Below, piece after piece: positions 9,229 through 17,554 of a DNA stretch of 37,408 nucleotides. The notes under the pieces are model-generated. The model was not told the origin of the DNA and ran no database searches. It was given only the letters and a program-made list of their open reading frames with translations. Location: positions 1 through 37,408 of the forward strand of contig CAJQQY010000035.1 in the NCBI GenBank assembly GCA_905480595.1, read 5' to 3'. The stretch comes from an uncultured Saprospiraceae bacterium (GTDB lineage Bacteria > Bacteroidota > Bacteroidia > Chitinophagales > Saprospiraceae). Numbering within the stretch: position 1 is the first letter of the stretch; the number at the start of each line of letters is the position of its first letter. Made by a program: the position numbers and the translations under genes.

Positions 9229-11082
9229 ATGTTTAAAGATGTAAATATATTGTTATTTTTTTTACGGTGTCACCTTTTGGGGATTGCAATCTTACTATCT
9301 TTTCAGGTGAAAGGACAAAGTAAATTGAGTATTCCAATTTATGATAAATTTGGAATAGACTCTTTATTCTCTATTGAAGACAAGGTAAATGCTCTTGTTG
9401 ATATGATGACCTTGGAAGAAAAGATCGGTCAAATGACTCAAGTGAGGCACTTTGATGACATAACAGATGGAGATATTGATAAAAAGTTTATCGGCTCAGT
9501 TATCCATACTCAAGGGCCTTCTCCAGGAGAAGGAGCAGCTGGTTGGCAAGCAAAATTTAGAATACTTCAAAACCAAGCTTTATCAACAAGGTTGGGTATT
9601 CCTTTGATGTTTGCGGTAGATGCTATTCATGGTCAAAATACTTATAACGGAGCTACTATTTTTCCACATAATATTGGAATGGGGGCAACCCATAATCCTT
9701 CCGTAGTTGAAGCTGCAGCTGCAATTACTGCGACGGAAGTTCAGGCTACAGGTTTTAATTGGACATTCTCTCCTTGCATCGCAATTCCTTATAATGAAAA
9801 ATGGGGACGAGTTTATGAAGCCTATTCTGAAAGTACAGACTTAACTTGTGAATTAGTTAAAGCTTCTGTCCGAGGTCATCAGGGAGACTTATCAAAAAAT
9901 AATACAGTCGTTGCTACCGCTAAACATTTCATTGGAGATGGCTCTACTGATTATGGAAGGGAAGGAGGTTTTACTTCTTTGAATATGAAAGAAGTGAGCG
10001 AAAGATTATTGCCTCCATATCGAGATGCAGTAAATGAAAAAATAGGAGCGATCATGGTCTCTTTTAATTCTTTATCAGGAACTGCCATGCATGCCCACAA
10101 AGAATTAATAATGGATACTTTGAAAAACGCTATGGGTTTTGATGGAATGGTAGTGACTGATTGGAAGGGATATTCAAGGTTTGGAAAAAATGATATTATC
10201 AATGCAGGAGTTGATGTGGTGATGGCAGTTGATGGTGACTTAGATATTTTTCAAAAAGAGTTAAAAGTTGCAGTTATTAGACAAGAAGTTTCAGAGGAAA
10301 GAGTTGATGATGCAGTCAAAAGAATTTTAAGACAAAAATTTCGTTTAGGTCTATTTGAAAATCCATTTCCAGATTCCAGTCTTGTTGCCCATATTGGTAG
10401 TCAAGATCATAGAGACATCGCAAGACAGGCTGTTAGAGAATCTTTGGTTTTACTCAAGCATGAGAATAATGTTTTACCCATAAAAAAGGAAACTAAAAAA
10501 ATTGTGGTGGTTGGGGAACATGCTGATAATGCCGGTCTCCAATCGGGCGGATGGACTGTAGCATGGCAAGGAGTTCAAGAGAATTATTCTGGAGCGACAA
10601 CAATATTAGATGGTATAAAAGCTAAAGCCAAAGGTGAAGTGATTTATGATATCAATGCCCATGAAATTCATACTGATGCAGATGTTGTCATCATTGTGGT
10701 CGGTGAAACTCCATATGCAGAATTTATGGGTGATGTAGGAGAGGGAAGAGGGGCACCAAAACTGACACTCAGTTCAAAGCATCAAAAGTACATTGATACT
10801 TATAAAAATAATAATGCAAAAATTATTACTATTTTGATATCAGGAAGACCTCTGGTTACGACAAAACAAATCAATCAATCAGATGCATTTATTGCGGCGT
10901 GGTTGCCTGGTTCGGAAGGAGATGGAATTGCTGAAGTCCTTTTTGGTGAATATAATTTTACTGGAAAATTGCCTCACTCTTGGCCAAAATCTGTAGATTG
11001 CTTTAAGGATAAATTTGGTCCTAATTTTTGGGACGATTCCATAAAGCCTTTATTTGAATTTGGGTTTAGATTGAAATATTAA
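9229..11082 (+). CDS. GH3 beta-glucosidase, periplasmic
   Basis: This is a 617-residue glycoside hydrolase family 3 enzyme. The N-terminal hydrophobic segment ending VKGQ acts as a Sec signal peptide; there is no lipobox or T9SS domain, so it should be periplasmic. The (beta/alpha)8 domain shows MTLEEKIGQMTQ, KHFIGDGST and the nucleophile motif DGMVVTDW with D311. The second domain has GDVGEGRGAP, where E505 is the likely acid/base by analogy with plant exo-glucan hydrolases. It lacks the C-terminal FnIII domain seen in many bacterial GH3 enzymes, and the length fits the ExoI-like class active on beta-1,3 and mixed glucans. In this locus it would release glucose from imported laminari-oligosaccharides. 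It is the last gene of the tight GH16-GH5-GH3 unit. Confidence 0.92.
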   Translation: MFKDVNILLFFLRCHLLGIAILLSFQVKGQSKLSIPIYDKFGIDSLFSIEDKVNALVDMMTLEEKIGQMTQVRHFDDITDGDIDKKFIGSVIHTQGPSPGEGAAGWQAKFRILQNQALSTRLGIPLMFAVDAIHGQNTYNGATIFPHNIGMGATHNPSVVEAAAAITATEVQATGFNWTFSPCIAIPYNEKWGRVYEAYSESTDLTCELVKASVRGHQGDLSKNNTVVATAKHFIGDGSTDYGREGGFTSLNMKEVSERLLPPYRDAVNEKIGAIMVSFNSLSGTAMHAHKELIMDTLKNAMGFDGMVVTDWKGYSRFGKNDIINAGVDVVMAVDGDLDIFQKELKVAVIRQEVSEERVDDAVKRILRQKFRLGLFENPFPDSSLVAHIGSQDHRDIARQAVRESLVLLKHENNVLPIKKETKKIVVVGEHADNAGLQSGGWTVAWQGVQENYSGATTILDGIKAKAKGEVIYDINAHEIHTDADVVIIVVGETPYAEFMGDVGEGRGAPKLTLSSKHQKYIDTYKNNNAKIITILISGRPLVTTKQINQSDAFIAAWLPGSEGDGIAEVLFGEYNFTGKLPHSWPKSVDCFKDKFGPNFWDDSIKPLFEFGFRLKY

Positions 11083-11119
11083 TTCAGTAAATAATGGGAG
11101 CCAATATTTTAATTGAAAC

Positions 11120-11150
11120 AAAATGGGGACGTAATTCCGACCCCGTTTTT
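11120..11150 (+). terminator. Intrinsic terminator after the GH3 gene
   Basis: AAAATGGGGACG, loop TAATTC and CGACCCCGTTTT pair with one G-T and one A-A mismatch, and the stem runs into a short T-run. It lies 38 bases after the GH3 stop and separates the GH16-GH5-GH3 unit from the GH30 gene. Confidence 0.6.
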
Positions 11151-11219
11151 AAGTATTTGAATCCTAGAGTAATATAAGGACCTAATTCCTATTTTTTTAA
11201 TTTTAAATCAAAACATAGA

Positions 11220-12716
11220 ATGAAAATCCTCTACACCATTTTAATTTTTAGCTTGTCTTTCCTTGCTTGTAAAACAGCTAATGAATCAGAAAAAACTTCT
11301 ACACCGACTCCAACACCAACACCAACAGAAACAAAACAAGCATTTTCTGTTGACGGTAAAACTGTTCAAGTTTTTAATACCGCTGAAAATACGGAGTTAA
11401 GGTTAACAGCATCAGCAAATAAAAATTTTAAAGATGCCAAACAACCTTTAGAAACGGAAATTTCCATTTTTGTAAATCCTAATAAAACCTTTCAGACTTT
11501 AATGGGAATAGGAGGAGCAATTACGGATGCGTCCTCTATCGTATTTGCCACCTTGCCGAAAGAGAAACAAGAAGAGTTTTTAAAAGCCTACTACAGTCTG
11601 GAAGATGGTATTGGTTATTCTTTAGCTCGTACACATATTCATAGTTGTGATTTTAGTAAAGGAAGTTATACGTATGTTTCGGATGAAGACAAGGAGTTGA
11701 AAACTTTTAATATCGCACCTGATAAAGAACTTCGTATTCCTATGATAAAAAGAGCGACTGAAATGGCTGGAGGTAAATTACCGCTTTATGTGAGTCCTTG
11801 GAGTCCTCCTGCATTTATGAAGAGTAATAAAAATATGCTTCAAGGAGGCAAGCTGTTACCAGAGTTTAATGATGCATGGGCGTTGTACTATGCTAAGTTT
11901 ATCAAAGCCTATGAGAAGGAAGGTATGCCGATTTGGGGGTTGACGATTCAAAACGAACCAATGGCAACTCAACGTTGGGAGTCTTGTATTTATACAGCGG
12001 AAGAGGAGAGAGATTTTTTAAAAAATCACTTAGGACCAACTCTAGAAAAAGAAGGACTTGGAGATAAAAAAATTATCGTTTGGGATCACAATCGAGATTT
12101 AATTGTCAATAGAGCCAATACAATCTTTGATGATCCAGAGGCTTCCAAATATGCTTGGGGTATTGGTTTCCATTGGTATGAAACATGGACAGGTGGAGAA
12201 CCGATGTTTACAAGCTTGGGAAATATTAAAGAATCTTATCCAGATAAAAATTTAGTTTTTACAGAAGGTTGTAACGAGAGCTTTGATGCTGCAAAATATG
12301 AATACTGGCCAAATGCAGAACGTTACGGTCGATCGATGATTAATGATTTTAATCAAGGTACCGTTGCTTGGACGGATTGGAATATTTTATTGGATGAAAC
12401 TGGAGGGCCTAATCATGTGATGAATTTGTGTTTTGCACCAATCCATGCTGAAACCCAAAAAGGAGAGTTGGTTTACACTCCTACCTATTATTATATTGGG
12501 CATTTTTCAAAATTTATCAGACCTAATGCAAAAAGAGTTAGTACTGTTTCTAGTCGAAGTCATTTAGAAGCCACTTCTTTCTTGAATGAAAATGGAAAAA
12601 TGGCGACTGTGATTATGAATCCAACGGATGAAAAAATTAGTTATAAATTATACATTGGAACGAAGGCGGTGACGGAAGAAATTTTACCACATGCGATGCA
12701 GACTTTAGTTTATTAA
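11220..12716 (+). CDS. GH30 glucan hydrolase lipoprotein (probable beta-1,6-glucanase or beta-glucosidase)
   Basis: This is a 498-residue lipoprotein with lipobox FLAC (Cys17), then a Thr-Pro linker (TPTPTPTPTE) and a GH30 catalytic domain. Family motifs include MGIGGAITDASS, PLYVSPWSPPAFMKSN, the acid/base in WGLTIQNEP (E246) and the nucleophile in LVFTEGCNES (E349). GAITDA and SPWSPP are classic for GH30 members of the glucosylceramidase and endo-beta-1,6-glucanase type. Beside GH16, GH5 and GH3, removal of beta-1,6 glucosyl branches of laminarin is the natural role; that is inferred, not shown. It has its own upstream gap of 137 bases with a terminator in it and a strong terminator after it, so it is probably transcribed separately. 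Confidence 0.9.
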   Translation: MKILYTILIFSLSFLACKTANESEKTSTPTPTPTPTETKQAFSVDGKTVQVFNTAENTELRLTASANKNFKDAKQPLETEISIFVNPNKTFQTLMGIGGAITDASSIVFATLPKEKQEEFLKAYYSLEDGIGYSLARTHIHSCDFSKGSYTYVSDEDKELKTFNIAPDKELRIPMIKRATEMAGGKLPLYVSPWSPPAFMKSNKNMLQGGKLLPEFNDAWALYYAKFIKAYEKEGMPIWGLTIQNEPMATQRWESCIYTAEEERDFLKNHLGPTLEKEGLGDKKIIVWDHNRDLIVNRANTIFDDPEASKYAWGIGFHWYETWTGGEPMFTSLGNIKESYPDKNLVFTEGCNESFDAAKYEYWPNAERYGRSMINDFNQGTVAWTDWNILLDETGGPNHVMNLCFAPIHAETQKGELVYTPTYYYIGHFSKFIRPNAKRVSTVSSRSHLEATSFLNENGKMATVIMNPTDEKISYKLYIGTKAVTEEILPHAMQTLVY

Positions 12717-12734
12717 AATTTCCTAGTAAAAAAT

Positions 12735-12773
12735 AAAAAAAAAGAGACACTTTTAAAGCGTCTCTTTTTTTTT
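12735..12773. terminator. Bidirectional terminator between GH30 and the SGNH gene
   Basis: An A-run, GAGAC, an inner CTT...AAG pairing, GTCTC and a T-run form a symmetric stem-loop between two convergent genes. It has T-rich tails in both directions. Confidence 0.85.
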
Positions 12774-12816
12774 GTACTAAAGAATGAGAATCAGTTATTA
12801 TCGAAAACTCCGAAAA

Positions 12817-14067
12817 TTAGTTTTTGATAATTTTTTCAACAAAAAGTAATTCACCGTTTCTATTTTGGATTTTTATAAAATAAATTCCTTGATTTAACTT
12901 TGATAAACTAAACCGGACACTTTCAGTTTGGTTGTTGATTCGGTTCCATTCTTTTCCTGCTGCATTAACAATCATGATTGTTGAATTTTCAGGAATACCA
13001 TTTATAGTGATTAAATTTTCAATTGGATTTGGAAAAATTTTTATTTCAGTTTTTGAAATGTTATTGGAAGCAACTACATCAATAGCAACTTCTGCAGTAG
13101 TTGTATCAGTAATGCCACATTTGGAGGCAATTAATTGAATTGTAAATGTATTGTTATTTTGAAAGTTGTGAATAGGATTTGCATCAGTAGAAATATCCCC
13201 ATCTCCAAAAAGCCATTGGAAAGAATCAGCAAAAGTTGAGTTGTTGTTAAACGTTATTTCTGTTCCATTTTGGGTGAATGAAAAATCAGCAACTGGGTCA
13301 AATGTTCCAACATTCCATTCAGACAAATTATCAAAAGTAACTATTTTAGCAGCTTCTTTTATTGTACTTGCATCAGATTCAGACAACGAAGAATTAAAAG
13401 AAATTAACGTTGGATTTTTTTGAAATAAAATAGAATAAAAAGTACAAGCTGCAGCATAAGAACCAGACAACGATGGATGAGAACCATCAGAACTGTATAA
13501 GTCAATATCTGGATGGTTGTCTCGGATATAATGCCAAACTGCTCCCACAGGTGAGACATATGCCTCATTGTCATCTCCCATGATTCGATATCGAAGATTT
13601 AATAAACTATCCATTCCTTCATAAGTACATACTGGAGGCCAATTAGAACAGTTGGAAGCATCTCCATTTTCACGACCCCAAGTCATATAAAATATGGGAC
13701 GAGTACATGCATCATTAGCTCGAATCGAATCACATAACATTGTAGCAAATGGATAAACTTCCGTTTCCACTTGTGTATCCGGGAAGGAAGGCTCTTGACT
13801 TTGTCCTTGCAATACAACATGATCCCAATCATTAGAATTAATCTTAGCAAGAGCTGTAGGATTAGTAGCATGATTCATAAGTCGATTCCCGCCAGGAGTA
13901 TGTTTATCAAATATCAAGGTGTCTCCAACTGAAATAGCTACATCATAAACTAATTGAGGAAGGTTGTTCACTCCTGTATAACTATTCCCAATAAAGAGTA
14001 CTTTTTTGGATTGAGAATAGAGATTGAATGAAATAAAAATGGCTAAGATGAGTGAGAAATTTTTCAT
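12817..14067 (-). CDS. Secreted SGNH/GDSL-like hydrolase with PKD and T9SS domains
   Basis: This is a 416-residue secreted protein. After a signal peptide ending NLYSQ, the mature protein begins VLFIGNSYTG, an SGNH block I with Ser29 as the candidate nucleophile. GGNR follows near residue 59, and block V DGSHPS supplies D194 and H197. VVLQGQSQEP near residue 84 resembles the DUF4886-type branch of SGNH hydrolases. A PKD domain (about 254-335, FQWLFGDGD) and a T9SS sorting domain (from about 338, IFPNPIENLITI) follow. Esterase or deacylase activity is inferred from the triad; the substrate is unknown. It is convergent to the GH30 gene and lies 88 bases downstream of the oxidoreductase gene, past a terminator, so it is probably its own unit. 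Confidence 0.8.
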   Translation of the reverse strand: MKNFSLILAIFISFNLYSQSKKVLFIGNSYTGVNNLPQLVYDVAISVGDTLIFDKHTPGGNRLMNHATNPTALAKINSNDWDHVVLQGQSQEPSFPDTQVETEVYPFATMLCDSIRANDACTRPIFYMTWGRENGDASNCSNWPPVCTYEGMDSLLNLRYRIMGDDNEAYVSPVGAVWHYIRDNHPDIDLYSSDGSHPSLSGSYAAACTFYSILFQKNPTLISFNSSLSESDASTIKEAAKIVTFDNLSEWNVGTFDPVADFSFTQNGTEITFNNNSTFADSFQWLFGDGDISTDANPIHNFQNNNTFTIQLIASKCGITDTTTAEVAIDVVASNNISKTEIKIFPNPIENLITINGIPENSTIMIVNAAGKEWNRINNQTESVRFSLSKLNQGIYFIKIQNRNGELLFVEKIIKN

Positions 14068-14103
14068 AAGACAATCCTTAATTATAAATTAAAATCAATG
14101 GGA

Positions 14104-14143
14104 GAAAAAAAGAGAGGTGCAAGTTTAGCTAAACTTACACCTC
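14104..14143 (-). terminator. Terminator of the oxidoreductase/DUF1080 operon
   Basis: On the minus strand GAGGTGTAAGTTTA, loop GC and TAAACTTGCACCTC form a long stem with one mismatch, followed by CTCTTTTTTTCTC. It lies just after the Gfo/Idh stop codon. Confidence 0.8.
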
Positions 14144-14155
14144 ATATCTTTATGT

Positions 14156-15520
14156 TTAAAAAACCCGATATTTCGAATCTAAATATTGATTGGCTTCTTT
14201 CTCCTCAAACTGAGCAGTTTTACTATCCCAATGTAAAGTTTGATTAGGGAAACGTCCTGCAATGACTCCAAGCAAAATAGTTTCTGTTAATCGTGATGCA
14301 TAGGAAAATGGAGCAGTACATTCATCTTTCCCTAAACATGCATCAATGAATTGATGATAGTGCTTAGGAGCTTCCGCTTCGTAGTCTCTAACTGGTTCGT
14401 CCAATTTGAATTTTGCAATATCCATCTCTTGATATTCTCCATCGACAATTAATTTTGGCATCAATTGAAAATGAGGCAAATACAATCTTCCTTTTTCTCC
14501 AATAAACATGGCACCTTGGTCATGTAATGCCTCGTCGCCTGGCAATTTCAAATCTTCATGTGGAGTAGGAGCGCCTTCTCCATCAGTCCAAATCCAAGTT
14601 AATTTATCGGTAGTATATTTTGTTCCAGGGAACTCATATGTTACTTCATTCTTCTCTGGAAATCCAAAACCATTTGTTGGTCTACATTTATTGATAATCG
14701 TTTTTGGAACATCCAATTCTAATGCATTATAAGGTGTGTCAAAAATATGAACGCCCATGTCGCCAAGTGTTCCGCAACCAAAGTCCATCAATTTTCTCCA
14801 ATTCCCAGGATGATAAAAATCTTTTTTGTAAGGTCTCTTCGGAGCGGTTCCCAACCATAAATCCCAAATTAAAGTGTCAGGCACTTTGTCTTCTCCTTCA
14901 GGCTCTTTTCCATCGTAGCCCCAGTTTTTTGGAGACCATGCTCTTACTCTTTCAACTTTTCCAATGATACCATCTTGGATTAAAAGTGTAGCTAATTTAT
15001 AATCATAAAATGAGTGAACTTGAATTCCCATTTGAGTAATCAAGTTTTTTTCCTTAGCTAATTTTTGCATTGCTCTAGCTTCAGAAACATGATGTGTTAA
15101 TGGTTTTTGGCAGTAAACTGCTTTGCCCATACCCATTGCCATCATCGAGGCAGGAGCATGAGTATGGTCAGGTGTAGATACGATTACAGCATCAATTCCG
15201 TCACCTAATATTTTTAACATTTCCCTATAGTCTGTATAGACTTGAGCTTTAGGATGTAATTTTTGAGCAGCCGTTAATGCTACAAAGTCAACATCACAAA
15301 GAGCAACTACATCAACAAATTCATGCGAAGAAATTGCTTTTAAATCTTCGGCTCCCATATTACCAACTCCAATATGTGCAGTTCTTATTCGTTCAACTTT
15401 GCTAACTGTTTTATCATCTGTTCCTTCCTTTTCCTTTGAATCACCTACCCCGCAGGAAGGTAAAATTGTAACGCCTGTAGAAAGTACAGCTATCTTTTTT
15501 AGGAAATCTCTTTTTTTCAT
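14156..15520 (-). CDS. Gfo/Idh/MocA-family oxidoreductase lipoprotein
   Basis: This is a 454-residue NAD(P)-dependent oxidoreductase. The N-terminus MKKRDFLKK plus a hydrophobic stretch ending LPSC (Cys23) looks like a lipoprotein signal with a degenerate twin-arginine motif (only one Arg). The Rossmann motif HIGVGNMG lies near residue 50, CDVD ends the second strand, STPDHTHA follows, and the catalytic-loop motif CQKPLTHH carries the family Lys. The C-terminal half has the Gfo/Idh alpha/beta domain with the GCGTLGDMGVHIFD signature. Members exported like this, next to DUF1080 genes, are associated in Bacteroidota with 3-keto-glycoside metabolism, where the oxidoreductase changes the C3 oxidation state. 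That role is inferred here. It follows the DUF1080 gene by 46 bases, so they are probably cotranscribed. Confidence 0.85.
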   Translation of the reverse strand: MKKRDFLKKIAVLSTGVTILPSCGVGDSKEKEGTDDKTVSKVERIRTAHIGVGNMGAEDLKAISSHEFVDVVALCDVDFVALTAAQKLHPKAQVYTDYREMLKILGDGIDAVIVSTPDHTHAPASMMAMGMGKAVYCQKPLTHHVSEARAMQKLAKEKNLITQMGIQVHSFYDYKLATLLIQDGIIGKVERVRAWSPKNWGYDGKEPEGEDKVPDTLIWDLWLGTAPKRPYKKDFYHPGNWRKLMDFGCGTLGDMGVHIFDTPYNALELDVPKTIINKCRPTNGFGFPEKNEVTYEFPGTKYTTDKLTWIWTDGEGAPTPHEDLKLPGDEALHDQGAMFIGEKGRLYLPHFQLMPKLIVDGEYQEMDIAKFKLDEPVRDYEAEAPKHYHQFIDACLGKDECTAPFSYASRLTETILLGVIAGRFPNQTLHWDSKTAQFEEKEANQYLDSKYRVF

Positions 15521-15566
15521 ATTGTTTTGATTTTTATGAAGGACGAATCTGGAGAATCGTCTTGTA

Positions 15567-16373
15567 TTAAGGTAATTTTTTGATTTTTATATTTCGAAAC
15601 CATATTGGACTTGAGTGATCTTGAAGTCCAATGTAGCCCGTTTTGTACTTTCCATAGTCTGGACTATTTTTCCATTTGTCAGAATTCTTTTTCTCAATCC
15701 AAGCTTCATCCCAAGGGACAAAGGATAATAACTTTTTGCCATTTAGCCAATGTTCAACATTCTGAGGTGTAAAGATGATTTTTGAGGAATTCCATTCACC
15801 TATCGGATTCAATACTTTCTGTGATTGATCTGCAGGATGCATGGCATAGTCAGAACCTGTTTTTTGTAATGGCTTTAATTCTTCAGGGTTTTCAGTATAA
15901 CCCAAACTTAAGTTATATTCTGTAATATCATGTATTTCAGTATAACCTAAATCATCTATCAGTTGATATTCTGGCGAAACAATAGGAGGACTTTCGTGCC
16001 CTTCTTTTAAATGATAAAAAATACCACTATTGCCACCTTTTGGAAGTTTCCATTCTAAGTAGAGTTCAAAATTTTCAAATTCTTCAGCTCCATAAATAAT
16101 ATCTTTTCCTCCTTTGTAATCTTGTTCCAAACCTAATTCAGTATTGAAGCTTAGTGCACCATCTTCTATTGTCCAGCCAGGAGGTAAAGTTTTTTCATTG
16201 TAGGCTCGCCAACCCTCTGTACTTGTTCCATCAAAAAGAGAAATCCACTCATCGCTTTTCGTTTCGGTTATTTCTGTTTTTGTTTCAGGAGGTGCTTCCT
16301 CTTTCGGTTTAGAATCAGTTTGACAAGAGTAAATAAATGTGGTAAATAAGAGTATGGATACGATTTGCTTCAT
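15567..16373 (-). CDS. DUF1080 (PF06439) lipoprotein, probable 3-keto-glycoside hydrolase/lyase
   Basis: This is a 268-residue lipoprotein with lipobox YSC (Cys17) and a long charged linker. The PF06439 jelly-roll domain covers about residues 42-268, with WISLFDGTSTEGWR at its start, GNSGIFYHL in the middle and HSSPIWFRNIKIKKL at its end. These are family signatures of the concanavalin-like fold annotated as 3-keto-disaccharide hydrolase. It is longer than its neighbour at 16436-17065 because of an inserted EYQLIDDLGYTEIHD-type region that fits the larger DUF1080 subgroup. It is the middle gene of a three-gene minus-strand unit with the Gfo/Idh oxidoreductase. The exact substrate cannot be read from the sequence. 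Confidence 0.85.
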   Translation of the reverse strand: MKQIVSILLFTTFIYSCQTDSKPKEEAPPETKTEITETKSDEWISLFDGTSTEGWRAYNEKTLPPGWTIEDGALSFNTELGLEQDYKGGKDIIYGAEEFENFELYLEWKLPKGGNSGIFYHLKEGHESPPIVSPEYQLIDDLGYTEIHDITEYNLSLGYTENPEELKPLQKTGSDYAMHPADQSQKVLNPIGEWNSSKIIFTPQNVEHWLNGKKLLSFVPWDEAWIEKKNSDKWKNSPDYGKYKTGYIGLQDHSSPIWFRNIKIKKLP

Positions 16374-16435
16374 GAATGTTTTTTTGAGAAGTTAATAAAT
16401 AGGTGAATTCATTTAGGGATAAAAATAATAATTTA

Positions 16436-17065
16436 TTATTCAATCAGTTTGATTTTAATATTTCTCCATCGAACTTTTATTCCGCCGCCATCATGGATTT
16501 GAAGAGCGACAGCACCTTTACCTTTTCCAATTTTCTCATCTTCGATTTGAATCATTTCTTCACCATTTAACCAAGTGGTAATTTTTGGGCCTTCCGCTTT
16601 TATTTTCATGGTATTCCAATCTCCCATTTTTAATGCTGCATCTTTTTTAGGGTCAGGTTTGATTAACCAACCTCGACCGTAGGATTCATAAATCCCACCT
16701 GTATGTTTATTTGGTGGGGCAACTTCAGCCTGCCAACCTGTAATTTTTGTTCCTTCTAAAGTAGATCGAAAAAAGACTCCGCTGTTGCCGTTGGCCTCTT
16801 GCTTGAATTCTAGACTCAGTTCAAAGTCATCATAAAAATTAACAGTAGATAAATATCCATATTCCGCTTTTGGGCCGCTCTCACAAATTATTTCTCCATC
16901 ATTAACGTACCATTTTTCACTTCCATGATTAATCCAACCGTCTAAATTTTTTCCATTAAAAAGAGAAATCCATTCGTCATTTTTCGATTCTGTTTTTGAT
17001 TTGAAAGCAGTCTGACAGGAGCAAAAAGTAAAGACAATTAAAAGTATGGTTACGATTTGTTTCAT
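16436..17065 (-). CDS. DUF1080 (PF06439) lipoprotein, second tandem copy
   Basis: This is a 209-residue lipoprotein with lipobox CSC (Cys17). The PF06439 domain (about 29-209) shows WISLFNGKNLDGW, GNSGVFFRSTLEG and KVRWRNIKIKLIE. The signal peptide start MKQIV(S/T)ILL is shared with the downstream copy, and so is the A/T-rich leader before each start codon, so the pair arose by tandem duplication that included upstream DNA. The catalytic domains have since diverged strongly. It is the first gene of the unit DUF1080-DUF1080-Gfo/Idh. The two copies may have different anomer or linkage preferences; that is a guess. Confidence 0.85.
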   Translation of the reverse strand: MKQIVTILLIVFTFCSCQTAFKSKTESKNDEWISLFNGKNLDGWINHGSEKWYVNDGEIICESGPKAEYGYLSTVNFYDDFELSLEFKQEANGNSGVFFRSTLEGTKITGWQAEVAPPNKHTGGIYESYGRGWLIKPDPKKDAALKMGDWNTMKIKAEGPKITTWLNGEEMIQIEDEKIGKGKGAVALQIHDGGGIKVRWRNIKIKLIE

Positions 17066-17554
17066 AAATAAATTTTTGAAAAGTTTAATAATTAGGTTCT
17101 AAGCGATTTCATTTGAGTTTAGGGAGAAGGAAATAAATAATCTTTTCATCTGGAATTCTTTTTCAAGATGATTTTATGAGAAAATGAGTATGTACCGAAG
17201 CATGCTGACCGAGAATTCTTAAGCGGTAAGCGATATATCCATCAATAAAAATAAAAGAATAATGTTTGATTTTCCATAGATTGGTTTTACGAATTATTTT
17301 ATGAAAATAAAGAATCGTTCAGAGTTTACCAATTTCAAATGGAAAAGAATTTCAGATGTTATTTTTTTGTAGTCAACAAATGACGAATTGAAATGTTTCA
17401 ATGAAAAATGGTATAAAAGGTATCATAAAAAATAAGATTCTAATTGATAGTGCGTTTCCTCGCTTGATTATTTTTTTTAATTAGAAAAAAAATACTATTT
17501 TTCACAATTAGAATTAGAAACCAAAATCAATTTACAATACAAACTCTAAAAGAA
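17066..17554. other. 489-bp divergent intergenic region
   Basis: This region separates the minus-strand DUF1080 operon from the plus-strand acyl-CoA synthetase, so it should hold both promoters. I found no convincing TAnnTTTG element. It contains the palindrome at 17387-17402 and no ORF with coding character. Confidence 0.6.
17387..17402. promoter_or_regulatory. Operator-like palindrome upstream of the acyl-CoA synthetase
   Basis: ATTGAAA-TG-TTTCAAT is a perfect inverted repeat with 7-base arms, about 150 bases before the start codon. A smaller one (GTCA-acaaa-TGAC) lies just upstream. It could bind a dimeric regulator, but in AT-rich DNA a chance match is possible. Confidence 0.3.

Noticed and set aside
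14704-14967. 87-codon plus-strand ORF opposite the oxidoreductase
   Set aside because: It is antisense to a well-supported gene and has no own signals.
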